Assembly (NCBI GenBank): GCA_003134655.1
Contig: PLBY01000042.1
Span: 1 to 64,000, forward strand
DNA from: Acidobacteriaceae bacterium
Lineage (GTDB): Bacteria > Acidobacteriota > Terriglobia > Terriglobales > Acidobacteriaceae
Direction: 5' to 3'
Length of the DNA stretch: 64,000 nucleotides
Of this stretch, positions 42,531 to 51,401 are shown in pieces. Position 1 is the stretch's first letter; each line of letters opens with the position of its first letter. The translations under genes and the position numbers were made by a program. Under the pieces are notes generated by a model. That model did no database searches. It saw only the letters and a program-made list of their open reading frames with translations, and had not been told where the DNA came from.

Positions 42531-43469
42531 ATGTTGGCGCTGGGGATCTCCACGGAAGGCCAATACGCTCGAGCGAGAAGCCGGCGGCGGCTGGACGGTT
42601 CCGCGATTTCCTACGGCCTCCTGCAGATCGGCAACAATCCGACACGAGAAGAAATATCCCGCTTTGAAGAAATCAGTTTGAGCTTTCGCACTTCCAATGG
42701 AACCACGCGAAGGACTTTTCGGCGGCGTATGCGGGACGTCGACGCCACAACTCTGGAACTCATTCAACAGTGGCACTCCTGGGACGCGGAGTTACGCGTG
42801 CAAGATCGCGCTGCCTCAAACTGCTTGACCTCGGCGGAACTGGCGGAGCCCTTGTTCCGGGCATTTCCACATGCGACGCTGGAGGCGTCCGACAGGCTGC
42901 TGTACGTGCTTAAGATTTCTCTCTCGAGGGGAAGGGCGTACATCATCGAGCCCAACGGAGAACTTCTGCAATACATTTGTCCTCCACTAGTGGTCTGTCT
43001 GAGTTCCCTTCAACCATATCGATGCCCTTTGCGGCGCCTGATCGCGGCACGGGCAAAGAAATCCTTTCAGCAATCGGGCTTGCCGCAGCGATGCAGCGGA
43101 TATCAAATGGACCGGATATCGTGCATTCATCCCGAGGCGGACGCTCTTTGCAAAAGGGATTCGCGGTTCCACATCTGCACGCGTTCCATCTTCGACCCCT
43201 CTGCGGATGTGGATGTACTACGGACGATGAATATCCTGAACAAAGCCTATTTTCCGCGCGAGAAACTCGTTGAAGGCGCGAGTGCAGCCTTCCAGAGTGT
43301 CAAACCTGGAGGGCTGTGGATCGTTGGCCGGACATCGGAAAACGAAACAAATGATGTCACATTCTTTAGGCGAATAGACCGTCGATGGGAAGTGGTAGCG
43401 AGGCTTGGAACGGGATCGGAGATAGAGCAATTGGCGGCTGAATCAACTTGCCAGCGGGCACTCGCATAA
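42531..43469 (+). CDS. Unknown protein with degenerate methyltransferase-like C-terminus
   Basis: 312 aa from the ATG at 42531, with GGGAGG 8 bp upstream; a GTG one codon earlier is possible. The C-terminal part (DVDVLRTMNILNKAYF, then SVKPGGLWIVGRT) resembles the post-motif-I region of class I methyltransferases or CheR-like proteins, but no GxGxG SAM loop is evident. The N-terminal half is Arg-rich and not recognised. It may be a divergent or inactive family member. It is convergent with dppB. Confidence 0.55.
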   Translation: MLALGISTEGQYARARSRRRLDGSAISYGLLQIGNNPTREEISRFEEISLSFRTSNGTTRRTFRRRMRDVDATTLELIQQWHSWDAELRVQDRAASNCLTSAELAEPLFRAFPHATLEASDRLLYVLKISLSRGRAYIIEPNGELLQYICPPLVVCLSSLQPYRCPLRRLIAARAKKSFQQSGLPQRCSGYQMDRISCIHPEADALCKRDSRFHICTRSIFDPSADVDVLRTMNILNKAYFPREKLVEGASAAFQSVKPGGLWIVGRTSENETNDVTFFRRIDRRWEVVARLGTGSEIEQLAAESTCQRALA

Positions 43470-43526
43470 GGTCAGGCAAAGATGCATTTTCCTCCGGAAT
43501 ACCGGAAAAAACTGCTAAATCTCAGA

Positions 43527-44444
43527 TCATTGTCGGATCCTTGGGTTCGCCACTGAGTACAGCACATCCGTCAGGAAGTTCACTCCGACGTACGTCAAAC
43601 CAATCGCGAGGATGCAGCCCTGCACCAGGAAATAGTCGCGGCTGGAGATGGCGTCGACGGTGAGGCGTCCGATGCCGGGCCAGGAGAAAATCTTTTCGGT
43701 CACGATAGCGCCCGCCAGTAATGCGCCGAACTGCAGTCCCAGCACCGTCAGAACGGGGATCATGGCGTTGCGTAGGGCGTGTCGATAGACGACGGTGCGC
43801 TCGGGCAAGCCTTTGGCGCGGGCCGTGCGGATGTAGTCCTGGCTGAGTTCTTCGAGCATGGAGGTGCGGACCATGCGGGTGAGGATGGCGGCGAGAGCGC
43901 TGCCCATCGTGAGCGCGGGCAGCACGAGGTTAGCGAAGGAGCCCGCGCCGGAAACGGGGAGCCATCCGAGTTTGATGGCGAAGAACAAGATCAGGATGGG
44001 CCCGAGCGCGAAGTTGGGGAATGATAGGCCGAAGAGGCTGACGACAGAGAGCAGGCGGTCGTCCCAGCGGTTGCGACGGCGGGCGGAGCGGACTCCGGCG
44101 GGGACGGAGAGAACGATCGCGACGAATAATGACGCCAATGTTAGGCGCAGCGTGTAAGGATAGCGCTGTGCGATCAGCTTCGTGACAGTTTGGTTGTAGC
44201 GGATGGAACGCCCCAGGTCGCCGTGTAGCACGCCTTTCCAGTAGTGGAAGTATTGCTCGCTGAGCGGGGCGTCGAGGCCATAGGCGTGGCGTGTGGCGGC
44301 GATGTCCGAGGCTGGGGCGCCTTCGCCGAGCATCTGTGCGATGGGGTCTCCGGGGACGAGGTGGATTAGCAGGAAGACTAGGCTTACGACCAGCCAAATT
44401 ACGGGCAGTGTGTAGAGGACGCGTTGGAGGAGGCGGGAGAGCAT
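43527..44444 (-). CDS. dppB: Peptide/nickel ABC transporter permease (DppB/OppB type)
   Basis: 305 aa. The N-terminal LVFLLIHLVPGDPI block and six hydrophobic helices, with the loop DYIRTARAKGLPERTVVYRHALRN, are typical of DppB. Normally it is co-transcribed with dppC, but here 2.4 kb with two opposite-strand genes separate it from dppC, which lies downstream on the same strand. A polycistronic message would have to cross them. No binding protein or ATPase gene is adjacent. Confidence 0.9.
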   Translation of the reverse strand: MLSRLLQRVLYTLPVIWLVVSLVFLLIHLVPGDPIAQMLGEGAPASDIAATRHAYGLDAPLSEQYFHYWKGVLHGDLGRSIRYNQTVTKLIAQRYPYTLRLTLASLFVAIVLSVPAGVRSARRRNRWDDRLLSVVSLFGLSFPNFALGPILILFFAIKLGWLPVSGAGSFANLVLPALTMGSALAAILTRMVRTSMLEELSQDYIRTARAKGLPERTVVYRHALRNAMIPVLTVLGLQFGALLAGAIVTEKIFSWPGIGRLTVDAISSRDYFLVQGCILAIGLTYVGVNFLTDVLYSVANPRIRQ

Positions 44445-44520
44445 CAGTTGTCAGCAGGCTCCGCGAGGGGAGGGCGGGTGAAATGCCTTTATCCCGACGC
44501 AACAGGCAACGGCTGAGTCG

Positions 44521-44580
44521 GGATCCTTCGACTGCGCACGTCGACTCGCTTTGCTCGTCGACGTGCTCCGCTCAGGATGA
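44521..44580. repeat. Palindromic intergenic repeat (GGATCCTTCGACTGCG type)
   Basis: The left end GGATCCTTCGACTGCGCA is matched by an imperfect inverse at the right end (TGCTCCGCTCAGGATGA), with a perfect inner 10 bp stem (GCACGTCGAC with GTCGACGTGC). It lies between dppB and the CBS/CorC gene. One copy in this window. Confidence 0.6.
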
Positions 44581-44616
44581 CAAGTTCTCAGGTGCATCCA
44601 CAGGTTCCGCATATGC

Positions 44617-46005
44617 TCAGTTCCCTACACCCTTGGCCGCCTCGGCTTCGCCTTCTGCTTTGGCAGTCTTTTCGATTCTCGCTCTCGCGATGCGGTGGCC
44701 CTCCAGCTCTTCCACCGTGTAGCGGCGGCCTTCGTATTCGAAAGAGTCGCGAAGGGCCGGGATCCTCTGCAGTCGAGCCAGGATGAATCCCGCCAGGGTT
44801 TCAAAGCCTGCATCTCGCGGCAAGGTCAGGCCGTACTCTGTTTCGAGATCACGGATGTTGACCGAACCTTCGAGCACCAGCACCGATTCATCTTCCAGCG
44901 CCGGCTCGCTGGGCGACACATCGAATTCATCTTCAATGTTGCCAACCAACTGCTCGAGGATGTCCTCGACCGTGATTACGCCGGCGGTCGATCCGAATTC
45001 GTCGACGACCACCGCGAGATGGCGACGGCGGTCTTTGAACTCGGCCAACAGTTCCGCCAGAACCTTGGTTTCGGGAACAACCAGTACGTCGTGCATGATC
45101 TGGCCTATCTGCATGCGCGAGATGCGCGTCGACGTCGATTGGCCCAGGTTGCTGAGGCGCAGCCGCATCCAGCGCATGAGGTCTTTGTAGTAAAGCACGC
45201 CCACAATATGCTCGGGACCGCGCTGCGGATCGTAGACTGGGACGCGCGAGTGTTGGCCTTCGACGACGCGAGCCAGAGCTTCGTCGAGCTGGAGGTCAGA
45301 AGGCAACGAAAAAATATCAGGCCGCGCCACCATTACTTCCCGAACCGTGATGCTGTCGAGTTCGATGGCGCTGTGGATCATTTCTTCCTGGAACTCGGGG
45401 ATCTGACCAAACTGGCGGCTGGCGGTGACGATCAGTTTGAGTTCGTCGGGCGAGTGGACAGCGCCCCCGCGGCGGGCGGGCTGCGCACCAAACATCCTCA
45501 GAACCAAGCCGCCGGAGCGGCGCATAAAGAATAAAACCGGGCGCGTGAGGGTGAGGAACGCCTCCATGGGCGCGGCCACAGCGAGGGCAACTTGCTCGGC
45601 GCGTTGCAGGGCCAGGGTCTTCGGCACCAGTTCGCCAAGGATCACGTGCATGTAGGTGATCAGGGTGAATGCGATGGCGATGGCGATGGTGTGCGCGTAT
45701 ACGGCAGCATGCGGCACTTCATGGACGAACTGCATGCCTTCCACCAGGCGGGCGACCATGGGCTCGCCGATCCAGCCGAGGGTAAGGCTTACGATGGTGA
45801 TGCCCAACTGAACGCCGTTCACGACCTCGTCGAGGTGACCGTGGAGCCGCTGCACGATGCGCGCGCCGATTCGCCCGGCTGAAATGAGCTGCTGGATGCG
45901 GGTATCCCGCACGCTCACCAGGGAGAATTCGGCTGCCGCGAAGAAGGCATTGGCCGCCACTAGGAGAAGGATCAGAAAGACCCGGAGCAGCACAAAGGCG
46001 ATCAT
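44617..46005 (-). CDS. CNNM-type transporter (DUF21, CBS pair, CorC/HlyC domain)
   Basis: 462 aa. An N-terminal DUF21 membrane domain (about residues 1-190), paired CBS domains (about 210-340; MVARPDIFSL, VVDEFGSTAGVITVEDILEQLVG) and a C-terminal CorC_HlyC FAD-like domain. Relatives are annotated as hemolysin-family or magnesium/cobalt efflux proteins; the hemolysin name is historical. An inner-membrane divalent-cation role is the best inference. Not obviously in an operon. Confidence 0.92.
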   Translation of the reverse strand: MIAFVLLRVFLILLLVAANAFFAAAEFSLVSVRDTRIQQLISAGRIGARIVQRLHGHLDEVVNGVQLGITIVSLTLGWIGEPMVARLVEGMQFVHEVPHAAVYAHTIAIAIAFTLITYMHVILGELVPKTLALQRAEQVALAVAAPMEAFLTLTRPVLFFMRRSGGLVLRMFGAQPARRGGAVHSPDELKLIVTASRQFGQIPEFQEEMIHSAIELDSITVREVMVARPDIFSLPSDLQLDEALARVVEGQHSRVPVYDPQRGPEHIVGVLYYKDLMRWMRLRLSNLGQSTSTRISRMQIGQIMHDVLVVPETKVLAELLAEFKDRRRHLAVVVDEFGSTAGVITVEDILEQLVGNIEDEFDVSPSEPALEDESVLVLEGSVNIRDLETEYGLTLPRDAGFETLAGFILARLQRIPALRDSFEYEGRRYTVEELEGHRIARARIEKTAKAEGEAEAAKGVGN

Positions 46006-46063
46006 GGAAGGGTAATTCTAACATTTGAAACCAGTTGTAGGTTGGCGGCTCGCGGGATTAAGA

Positions 46064-46186
46064 ATGTGGGGACAGCCGCCTTCGGCTGTCCTCGGGCCGA
46101 AGGCCCGAGGGTTCTCAGTCGTCGTACGGGCTTTAAAACCAGTCGAGAAGCGTTCGACGGATAGCCGAAGGCGGCTGTCCCCACAT
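46064..46186. mobile_element. MITE-like element with perfect 24 bp terminal inverted repeats
   Basis: The left end 46064-46087 and right end 46163-46186 are exact reverse complements over 24 bp (outer end ATGTGGGGACAGCC). A second palindrome (CTCGGGCCGAAGGCCCGAG) lies just inside. The interior is about 75 bp, with no coding potential. Partial copies are at 6742-6768 and 3229-3244. No target duplication was identified by eye. A non-autonomous mobile palindrome is the most likely explanation. Confidence 0.75.
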
Positions 46187-46423
46187 GGCCCTAATATGGG
46201 TGAGCGAAGTCACAAAATTCCAGCCGATTATCCGCTATCCTTTTAAAGAGTCACGGGTCTAACTGGCAGGCGGCAGATGGGTTAGCAGGTCCGGCGGTCT
46301 TTCTTGAATTCAGTTCGGAAATCATAGTTTTGCAGGAACAAAAGCAAGTTGGGCCGCGTACTAGGGAGTGAGGGCAGCAGAATGGCTCCCAATCTCCACT
46401 TGGCGGTATCTACAGGAGGCGTT

Positions 46424-47638
46424 GTGAACGGTAACGGAAATGGTAAGAAGAAGCGTCGCAAACTGATTATCTGGGGCAGCGTGGTGGCTGTCATTGTCCT
46501 GCTGATCGCGGGTGGAGTCTTCGCGGCGACGCGCGGTGGAACCAAGATTGATCCCTCGAAACTCGCCAAGGTGGAAAAGGGCGACTTGGCCAAGAGCGTG
46601 GTGGCGACCGGCAAGGTCACGCCCATCACGAAGGTCGAAGTGAAGTCCAAGGCCAGCGGCATTGTAAAGAAGCTCATGGTCGATTACGGCGACCGCGTTA
46701 AAAAGGGCCAACTCCTGGCGCAGCTCGACAAGATCGAGATCGAGGCGCAGGTAGAACAGTCGCGCGCGGCGCTGGACGCCGCCGAGGCGAACTTGAAGAG
46801 TTCGCAGGCCGACTTCGAACGCGCCAAGGTCGACGCGGAAGGTCCAGATGTGCCGCTGTTGAAGCGCGCTTATGACAGGGCAGTCGGAATGGCGAAGGAT
46901 GGCGTGGTGTCCGCTTCCGCTCTCGACGACGCGCAAAAAAACTATGAGATGGCCCTGAACAAGCAGAACGTTTCGAAGGCGCAGGTCACCGTGCTCAAGG
47001 CCAAGATTGCACAGGCTCAGGCCAACGTGGCACAGGACCAGGCCAACCTGAAGCAACTCGAAGAACAGCTGAGCTATACCGACATCATCTCGCCAATCGA
47101 CGGCATTGTGCTCTCGCGCGATGTGCAGATGGGCGACGCGGTGAGTTCGATTCTGGTATTGGGTTCATCGGCCACGCTCGTCATGACGCTGGGCGACACC
47201 AGCGAAGTGTATGTGAAGGGAAAGGTCGACGAGAGCGATATCGGCAAGGTATATCTCGGACAGCGCGCGCGAATCAAAGTTGAGTCGTTTAAGGACAAGA
47301 CCTTCGACGGCAAAGTGACGAAGATTTCTCCGATGGGCGTCGAGAAAGATAACGTCACCACGTTTGAAGTGCGCGTGTCGATTCAGAATCCGGGCGGCGA
47401 ACTCAAAGCCGAGATGACCGCCAACGCGGAAATCATCCTGGAAGAACACAAGGCCGTGCTGCAGATTCCCGAAGGCGCAATCCTGTACGACAAGGATAAG
47501 AAAGCCTCGGTGGAAGTGCCGGATCCCAAAGGTAAAGAGGGCAAGAACAAAGTTGCCGTCAACATCGGGATCTCGAACGGCGCGAAGACCGAAGTGCTGA
47601 GCGGTCTGAAGGAAGGCGATCAGGTCGTACTGCAGTAA
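46424..47638 (+). CDS. HlyD/RND-type periplasmic adaptor (MacA-like)
   Basis: 404 aa from a GTG with AGGAGG upstream; longer in-frame starts (46349, 46382) lack this. One N-terminal membrane helix, a split lipoyl domain (KSKASGIVKKLMVDYGDRVKKGQ and TDIISPIDGIVLSRDV), an alpha-helical hairpin (about residues 105-210) with heptad repeats and a beta-barrel/MP domain. MacA-like adaptors link an inner-membrane pump to an outer-membrane channel. It is followed by two MacB-type permeases. No tolC-like gene nearby. Confidence 0.88.
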   Translation: MNGNGNGKKKRRKLIIWGSVVAVIVLLIAGGVFAATRGGTKIDPSKLAKVEKGDLAKSVVATGKVTPITKVEVKSKASGIVKKLMVDYGDRVKKGQLLAQLDKIEIEAQVEQSRAALDAAEANLKSSQADFERAKVDAEGPDVPLLKRAYDRAVGMAKDGVVSASALDDAQKNYEMALNKQNVSKAQVTVLKAKIAQAQANVAQDQANLKQLEEQLSYTDIISPIDGIVLSRDVQMGDAVSSILVLGSSATLVMTLGDTSEVYVKGKVDESDIGKVYLGQRARIKVESFKDKTFDGKVTKISPMGVEKDNVTTFEVRVSIQNPGGELKAEMTANAEIILEEHKAVLQIPEGAILYDKDKKASVEVPDPKGKEGKNKVAVNIGISNGAKTEVLSGLKEGDQVVLQ

Positions 47639-47644
47639 GCAGGT

Positions 47645-47723
47645 GCGTCCGGCTTCCGGCATCCGGCTTCCGGTTCGAAGCGCTTATCCGTATACCGGAA
47701 GCCGAGAGCCGGAAGCCGGACGC
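47645..47723. repeat. Inverted pair of CCGGCTT heptamer arrays
   Basis: The arms at 47645-47674 and 47694-47723 match as reverse complements at 27 of 30 positions, separated by 19 bp. Each arm consists of heptamers such as CCGGCTT/CCGGCAT. CTTTTAG follows the right arm, so it could act as a terminator between the adaptor and permease genes. Confidence 0.85.
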
Positions 47724-47737
47724 CTTTTAGGACCGTT

Positions 47738-48997
47738 ATGACTCTCTCCGAAATCCTGCGCCAGGCACTCGCCACCTTCAGGGCCCACAAGATGCGGACC
47801 TTCCTCACGATGTTTGGCATCGTGTGGGGGATCGCGTCAGTGATCATCCTGGTGGGACTGGGACGAGGCTTCAGTGTCGATCAGAAAAAGCACATGCAGA
47901 GCCTGGGCAAAGACCTGGTCATCATGTGGGGCGGACGCACCAGTTCGCAGGTGGGCGGTCGCGCAGCGGGCAGAGAGATTCACCTCAGCGTCGACGATGC
48001 CGACTTGATTCGCGACGAATGCTATCTGGTGAAGAACGTCAGCCCGGAACTGCGGCGCACGATCCCAGAAGTCAGCCAGTATAACCTAGCCAACCGCGGC
48101 GTGGTTGGCATGTGGCCGTCGTACCAGGACTTTCGGTCGCTGCAGATTTCCGAAGGGCGGCTTATTTCAGAGGACGACGAGCGTGAGGGCCGGCGCGTGC
48201 TGGTGTTGGGGTCGAAGGCCTACCGGCAACTGTTTCCCGGCCAGCCCGCCATCGGCACCAGTGTGCTGGTGCAAAGCGTTCCGTACTTGGTGATTGGAGT
48301 TCTGCAGGAGAAAAAGCAGAACTCGAATTACAGCGGGCCGGACAACGACTACTTGTTCGCCCCGTACTCGGCGATTTCACGCGATTTTCCTCCACCGACC
48401 AAGCCTGGTGCCGGGATCACCCGCGGGTATCTGGACGACATCGTCTTCGAAGTAGGAGATCCCGAAGAACATGAAGCGGCGGTCCTGCAGGTGCGGAGCG
48501 CGCTGGCGCGGGTGCACCACTTCGACGCCATCGACAAAGACGCACTGTTTGTCTGGGACACGATGGACGGCGCCAAGATGCTCGACAAGATATTTGGAGT
48601 GGTGACCATCTTCTTCGGCTGCGTGGCGATTGTGACGCTGTGCCTCGGGGGGATCGGCGTGATGAACATCATACTCGTCTCGGTCACCGAGCGCACCCGC
48701 GAAATTGGCACGCGCAAGGCGATGGGCGCAACTAAGCGCGACATCCTGCGGCAATTCTTTGCCGAGTCCGCGATGTTGACCGTGGGCAGCGGCATTCTGG
48801 GGCTGTCCGTCGGAATCGGGATTTGCACGGCAATGGAAGCGCTTCCCTTGCCCGACTTCGTTCCGCACCCCATCGTTTCATGGATTTCGATTGTTGCTTC
48901 GATTCTGACACTTTCGTTGATCACCGTGACCGCGGGCATGTATCCCGCCCAGCGCGCCGCGGATATGACACCTGTGGAGTCACTACGCTATGAATAA
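47738..48997 (+). CDS. MacB-type ABC transporter permease without ATPase domain (1)
   Basis: 419 aa. A first helix after RAHKMRTFLTMFGIVWG, a large MacB-like periplasmic domain (about residues 50-275), and three C-terminal helices of the FtsX type with GIGVMNIILVSVTERTREIGTRKA. There is no nucleotide-binding domain in the chain and no ATPase gene adjacent. It belongs with the adaptor upstream and the paralogous permease at 50063-51313. Its stop overlaps the DUF4097 start by 8 bp. Confidence 0.9.
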   Translation: MTLSEILRQALATFRAHKMRTFLTMFGIVWGIASVIILVGLGRGFSVDQKKHMQSLGKDLVIMWGGRTSSQVGGRAAGREIHLSVDDADLIRDECYLVKNVSPELRRTIPEVSQYNLANRGVVGMWPSYQDFRSLQISEGRLISEDDEREGRRVLVLGSKAYRQLFPGQPAIGTSVLVQSVPYLVIGVLQEKKQNSNYSGPDNDYLFAPYSAISRDFPPPTKPGAGITRGYLDDIVFEVGDPEEHEAAVLQVRSALARVHHFDAIDKDALFVWDTMDGAKMLDKIFGVVTIFFGCVAIVTLCLGGIGVMNIILVSVTERTREIGTRKAMGATKRDILRQFFAESAMLTVGSGILGLSVGIGICTAMEALPLPDFVPHPIVSWISIVASILTLSLITVTAGMYPAQRAADMTPVESLRYE

Positions 48998-49949
48998 CCA
49001 CCGCATTCTCCCCTCCTTTTCCGTGTCCGGCCGATCTGTGTTGGCATCGTTTACGATCGCGCTGGTCGTGCTGTTTGCCTCTACAACTGTTTTTGCTTCG
49101 AGCCTCCAGGGCCAGTTCGAGAGGACGCTGCAGGTGAGCGGCCCCGTCGATCTTGAAGTTCTCACGCGTTCGGGCGACGTTACCGTGCGCGCCGGTTCGG
49201 GGGGATCCGTCTTCATTCGTGGCAAGATTCACGTGGGCGACCACTGGCTGATGGGCGGCCGCGAGGCGGACGTCCACGAGATCGAGCAGCACCCTCCGAT
49301 CCGGCAAGACGGCAACCGTATTCACATTGAGTACGTGAACATGCGAAACATTTCCGTGGACTATGAGATCAGCGTGCCCGCGGACACGACCATTCGCACG
49401 CGCAGCGGCTCGGGCGACCAGATTATTGAAGGCACGCACGGCAACGTCGACACGCAAACCGGGTCGGGCGACGTGAAGCTGGCGAACCTGACGGGCGAGC
49501 TTCAACTGCAGACGGGCTCAGGCAACATCCGGGCACGCCATGTTTCCGGCGCAGTGAAGGGTGGCACGGGCAGCGGTGACGTCGAGATTGAAGAAGTAGC
49601 TTCGGGCAACATCGACCTGCACACCGGGTCGGGAAACATCACGGCGCGCGGCGTGCAGGGTGAATTCCACGGCGAGACGGGCAGCGGCGATGTCACTGCC
49701 GAGGGTACACAGACCGGCTCGTGGGAGATTCATACCGGCTCGGGCAACGTACATGTTCGTGTGCCCGCGAATGCCGCCTTCGACGCGGACATTTCGACAA
49801 GCTCCGGCACTGTTGACGTGGGGGAGCCCATCGAAATGACCGTGCAGGGACGCGTGGGAGATACGCACAAGCAGATTCGCGGCAAGGTGCACGGCGGAGG
49901 TCCGCTGCTACGCGTGCGCACGGGTTCGGGCGACATACATATTCAGTAG
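48990..49949 (+). CDS. DUF4097 exported beta-helix protein
   Basis: 319 aa. A hydrophobic N-terminal segment (about residues 15-38) is followed by repeated GSGDV/GSGNI motifs (TRSGDVTVRAGSGG, TGSGDVKLANLTGE, TGSGNIRARHVSG), the short beta-strand repeats of the DUF4097 family that fold as a right-handed solenoid. It is probably surface or periplasmic. It lies between the two permeases and overlaps the first, suggesting a shared operon. Its role in transport is unknown. Confidence 0.82.
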   Translation: MNNHRILPSFSVSGRSVLASFTIALVVLFASTTVFASSLQGQFERTLQVSGPVDLEVLTRSGDVTVRAGSGGSVFIRGKIHVGDHWLMGGREADVHEIEQHPPIRQDGNRIHIEYVNMRNISVDYEISVPADTTIRTRSGSGDQIIEGTHGNVDTQTGSGDVKLANLTGELQLQTGSGNIRARHVSGAVKGGTGSGDVEIEEVASGNIDLHTGSGNITARGVQGEFHGETGSGDVTAEGTQTGSWEIHTGSGNVHVRVPANAAFDADISTSSGTVDVGEPIEMTVQGRVGDTHKQIRGKVHGGGPLLRVRTGSGDIHIQ

Positions 49950-49957
49950 GGGGCCTG

Positions 49958-50031
49958 TCACCACGGAGCACAGAGACACGGAGAATCTCTGAATCCCTTG
50001 TTTTCTCTGTGACTCCGTGCCTCCGTGGTGA
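49958..50031. repeat. Inverted pair of CACGGAG-type tandem arrays
   Basis: The left arm (49958 onward, TCACCACGGAGCACAGAG) and right arm (50005-50031) are imperfect reverse complements separated by about 20 bp. A GTG within the right arm (50009) is the apparent but unlikely start of the downstream permease. Confidence 0.82.
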
Positions 50032-50062
50032 AAGCCGGAAAAGTAATTTCGAAGCCCATGTA

Positions 50063-51313
50063 CTGAAAGAACTCATTTCGCAAGGCTGGCAGTCGCTGAT
50101 GCGCGATCGCATGCGTTCGGCGCTCACGATGCTGGGCATCGGATGGGGCCTGGTTTCCGTCGTGTTGCTGCTAGCGTATGGCCAAGGCCTGGGCGGATGC
50201 GTTCTGCACGCGTTTCTGAACATGGGCAACAATGTCATCGTCATTTGGCCGGGGCAGACCAGCATGCAGGCCGGCGGCCAGCGGGCGGGCAAGGCGGTGA
50301 AGTACGAACTGGAAGATGTGGAAGCCATACGCGACGAGGTCCCCATCGTGCGGGCCGTGAGCGGAGAGATCGACCGCGACTTCGGATTCAAGATCGGCAC
50401 GCGCGTGGTTTCCATTCAGGTCCGGGGCGTGGACATGCCATACGGGCAGATGCGCAAGATCGAACTGGCGGATGGTCGTTACTTCAACGAGACGGACTTC
50501 GCCGACCATCGCCGCGTGGTGATTCTGGGTTATAACGCTGCCAAGAAAGTGTTCCAGGGAGCGCCGGGCGTGGGACAACACGTCGAAATTGGCGGGCTCG
50601 ATTTCGAAGTCATCGGCACCATGCGCAACAAGATTCAGGACTCGATGTATCAGGGTCCGGACAATGAGAACGGCTTCATCCCCTTCGCTCTGATGCGCGA
50701 TCTTAAGAACGTTCGGGACCCGGACGAGATCATCATCCAGCCCACCGCACCCGAACTCAACAAAAAGGCGCTCATGGCGGTGCGCGAGGTGATCGCAAGG
50801 CGGCACCACTTCGATCCCAAGGACGACAAGGCCACGCCGGAGTGGGACACGATTGAAGACCGCGCCATGATCAACGGCTTCTCGCTCGGCTTGCAGGCTG
50901 TACTCGGGCTGATCGGCGTCTGCACGCTGGCGGTGGGCGGCATCGGCGTGATGAACATCATGCTGGTTTCGGTCACCGAGCGGACTCGCGAGATCGGGCT
51001 GCGCAAGGCCATTGGCGCGCGGCCGCGGCACATTCTGGTGCAGTTTCTGCTGGAGGCCCTGGTGCTCACGTTCGTAGGCGGAGTCATCGGAATGGCGGTC
51101 GCTGAGTTCTTAACATGGGCGATCCCTCCCATGCCGCTGTACGACGAGTTCTACAAGACCGCCGACCACGAGGGCGCAATCTTCCTGCACGCGTCGATGG
51201 GCGTGATGATCATCTCGTTCACGATTCTGTCGCTGGTGGGAATTGTGTCCGGATTCTTCCCTGCCCTGAAGGCATCGCGGCTGAATCCGATTGAAGCGCT
51301 AAGGTACGAGTAG
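50063..51313 (+). CDS. MacB-type ABC transporter permease without ATPase domain (2)
   Basis: About 416 aa. The body is a MacB/FtsX permease: first helix after RDRMRSALTMLGIGWG, periplasmic domain, then GIGVMNIMLVSVTERTREIGLRKA and three C-terminal helices. The start is unclear. Alignment with its paralog puts the N-terminus near a CTG at 50063, with no ATG in frame there; a GTG at 50009 lies in a repeat. An out-of-frame ATG-TAC-TGA sits at 50058. No ATPase domain. Probably a partner of permease 1. Confidence 0.85.
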   Translation: MKELISQGWQSLMRDRMRSALTMLGIGWGLVSVVLLLAYGQGLGGCVLHAFLNMGNNVIVIWPGQTSMQAGGQRAGKAVKYELEDVEAIRDEVPIVRAVSGEIDRDFGFKIGTRVVSIQVRGVDMPYGQMRKIELADGRYFNETDFADHRRVVILGYNAAKKVFQGAPGVGQHVEIGGLDFEVIGTMRNKIQDSMYQGPDNENGFIPFALMRDLKNVRDPDEIIIQPTAPELNKKALMAVREVIARRHHFDPKDDKATPEWDTIEDRAMINGFSLGLQAVLGLIGVCTLAVGGIGVMNIMLVSVTERTREIGLRKAIGARPRHILVQFLLEALVLTFVGGVIGMAVAEFLTWAIPPMPLYDEFYKTADHEGAIFLHASMGVMIISFTILSLVGIVSGFFPALKASRLNPIEALRYE

Positions 51314-51401
51314 GAAGCTTCCTATTACCACCGTGCCTTGACGCGCAGGTTCCCCGCAAATTAACTTCGCTGTACCGAGAATTTTGTCTTCCAGCGAGGG
51401 A

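Noticed and set aside
43527-44444. Complete Dpp import operon
   Set aside because: Only the two permease genes are present; no binding protein or ATPase gene was found in the window.
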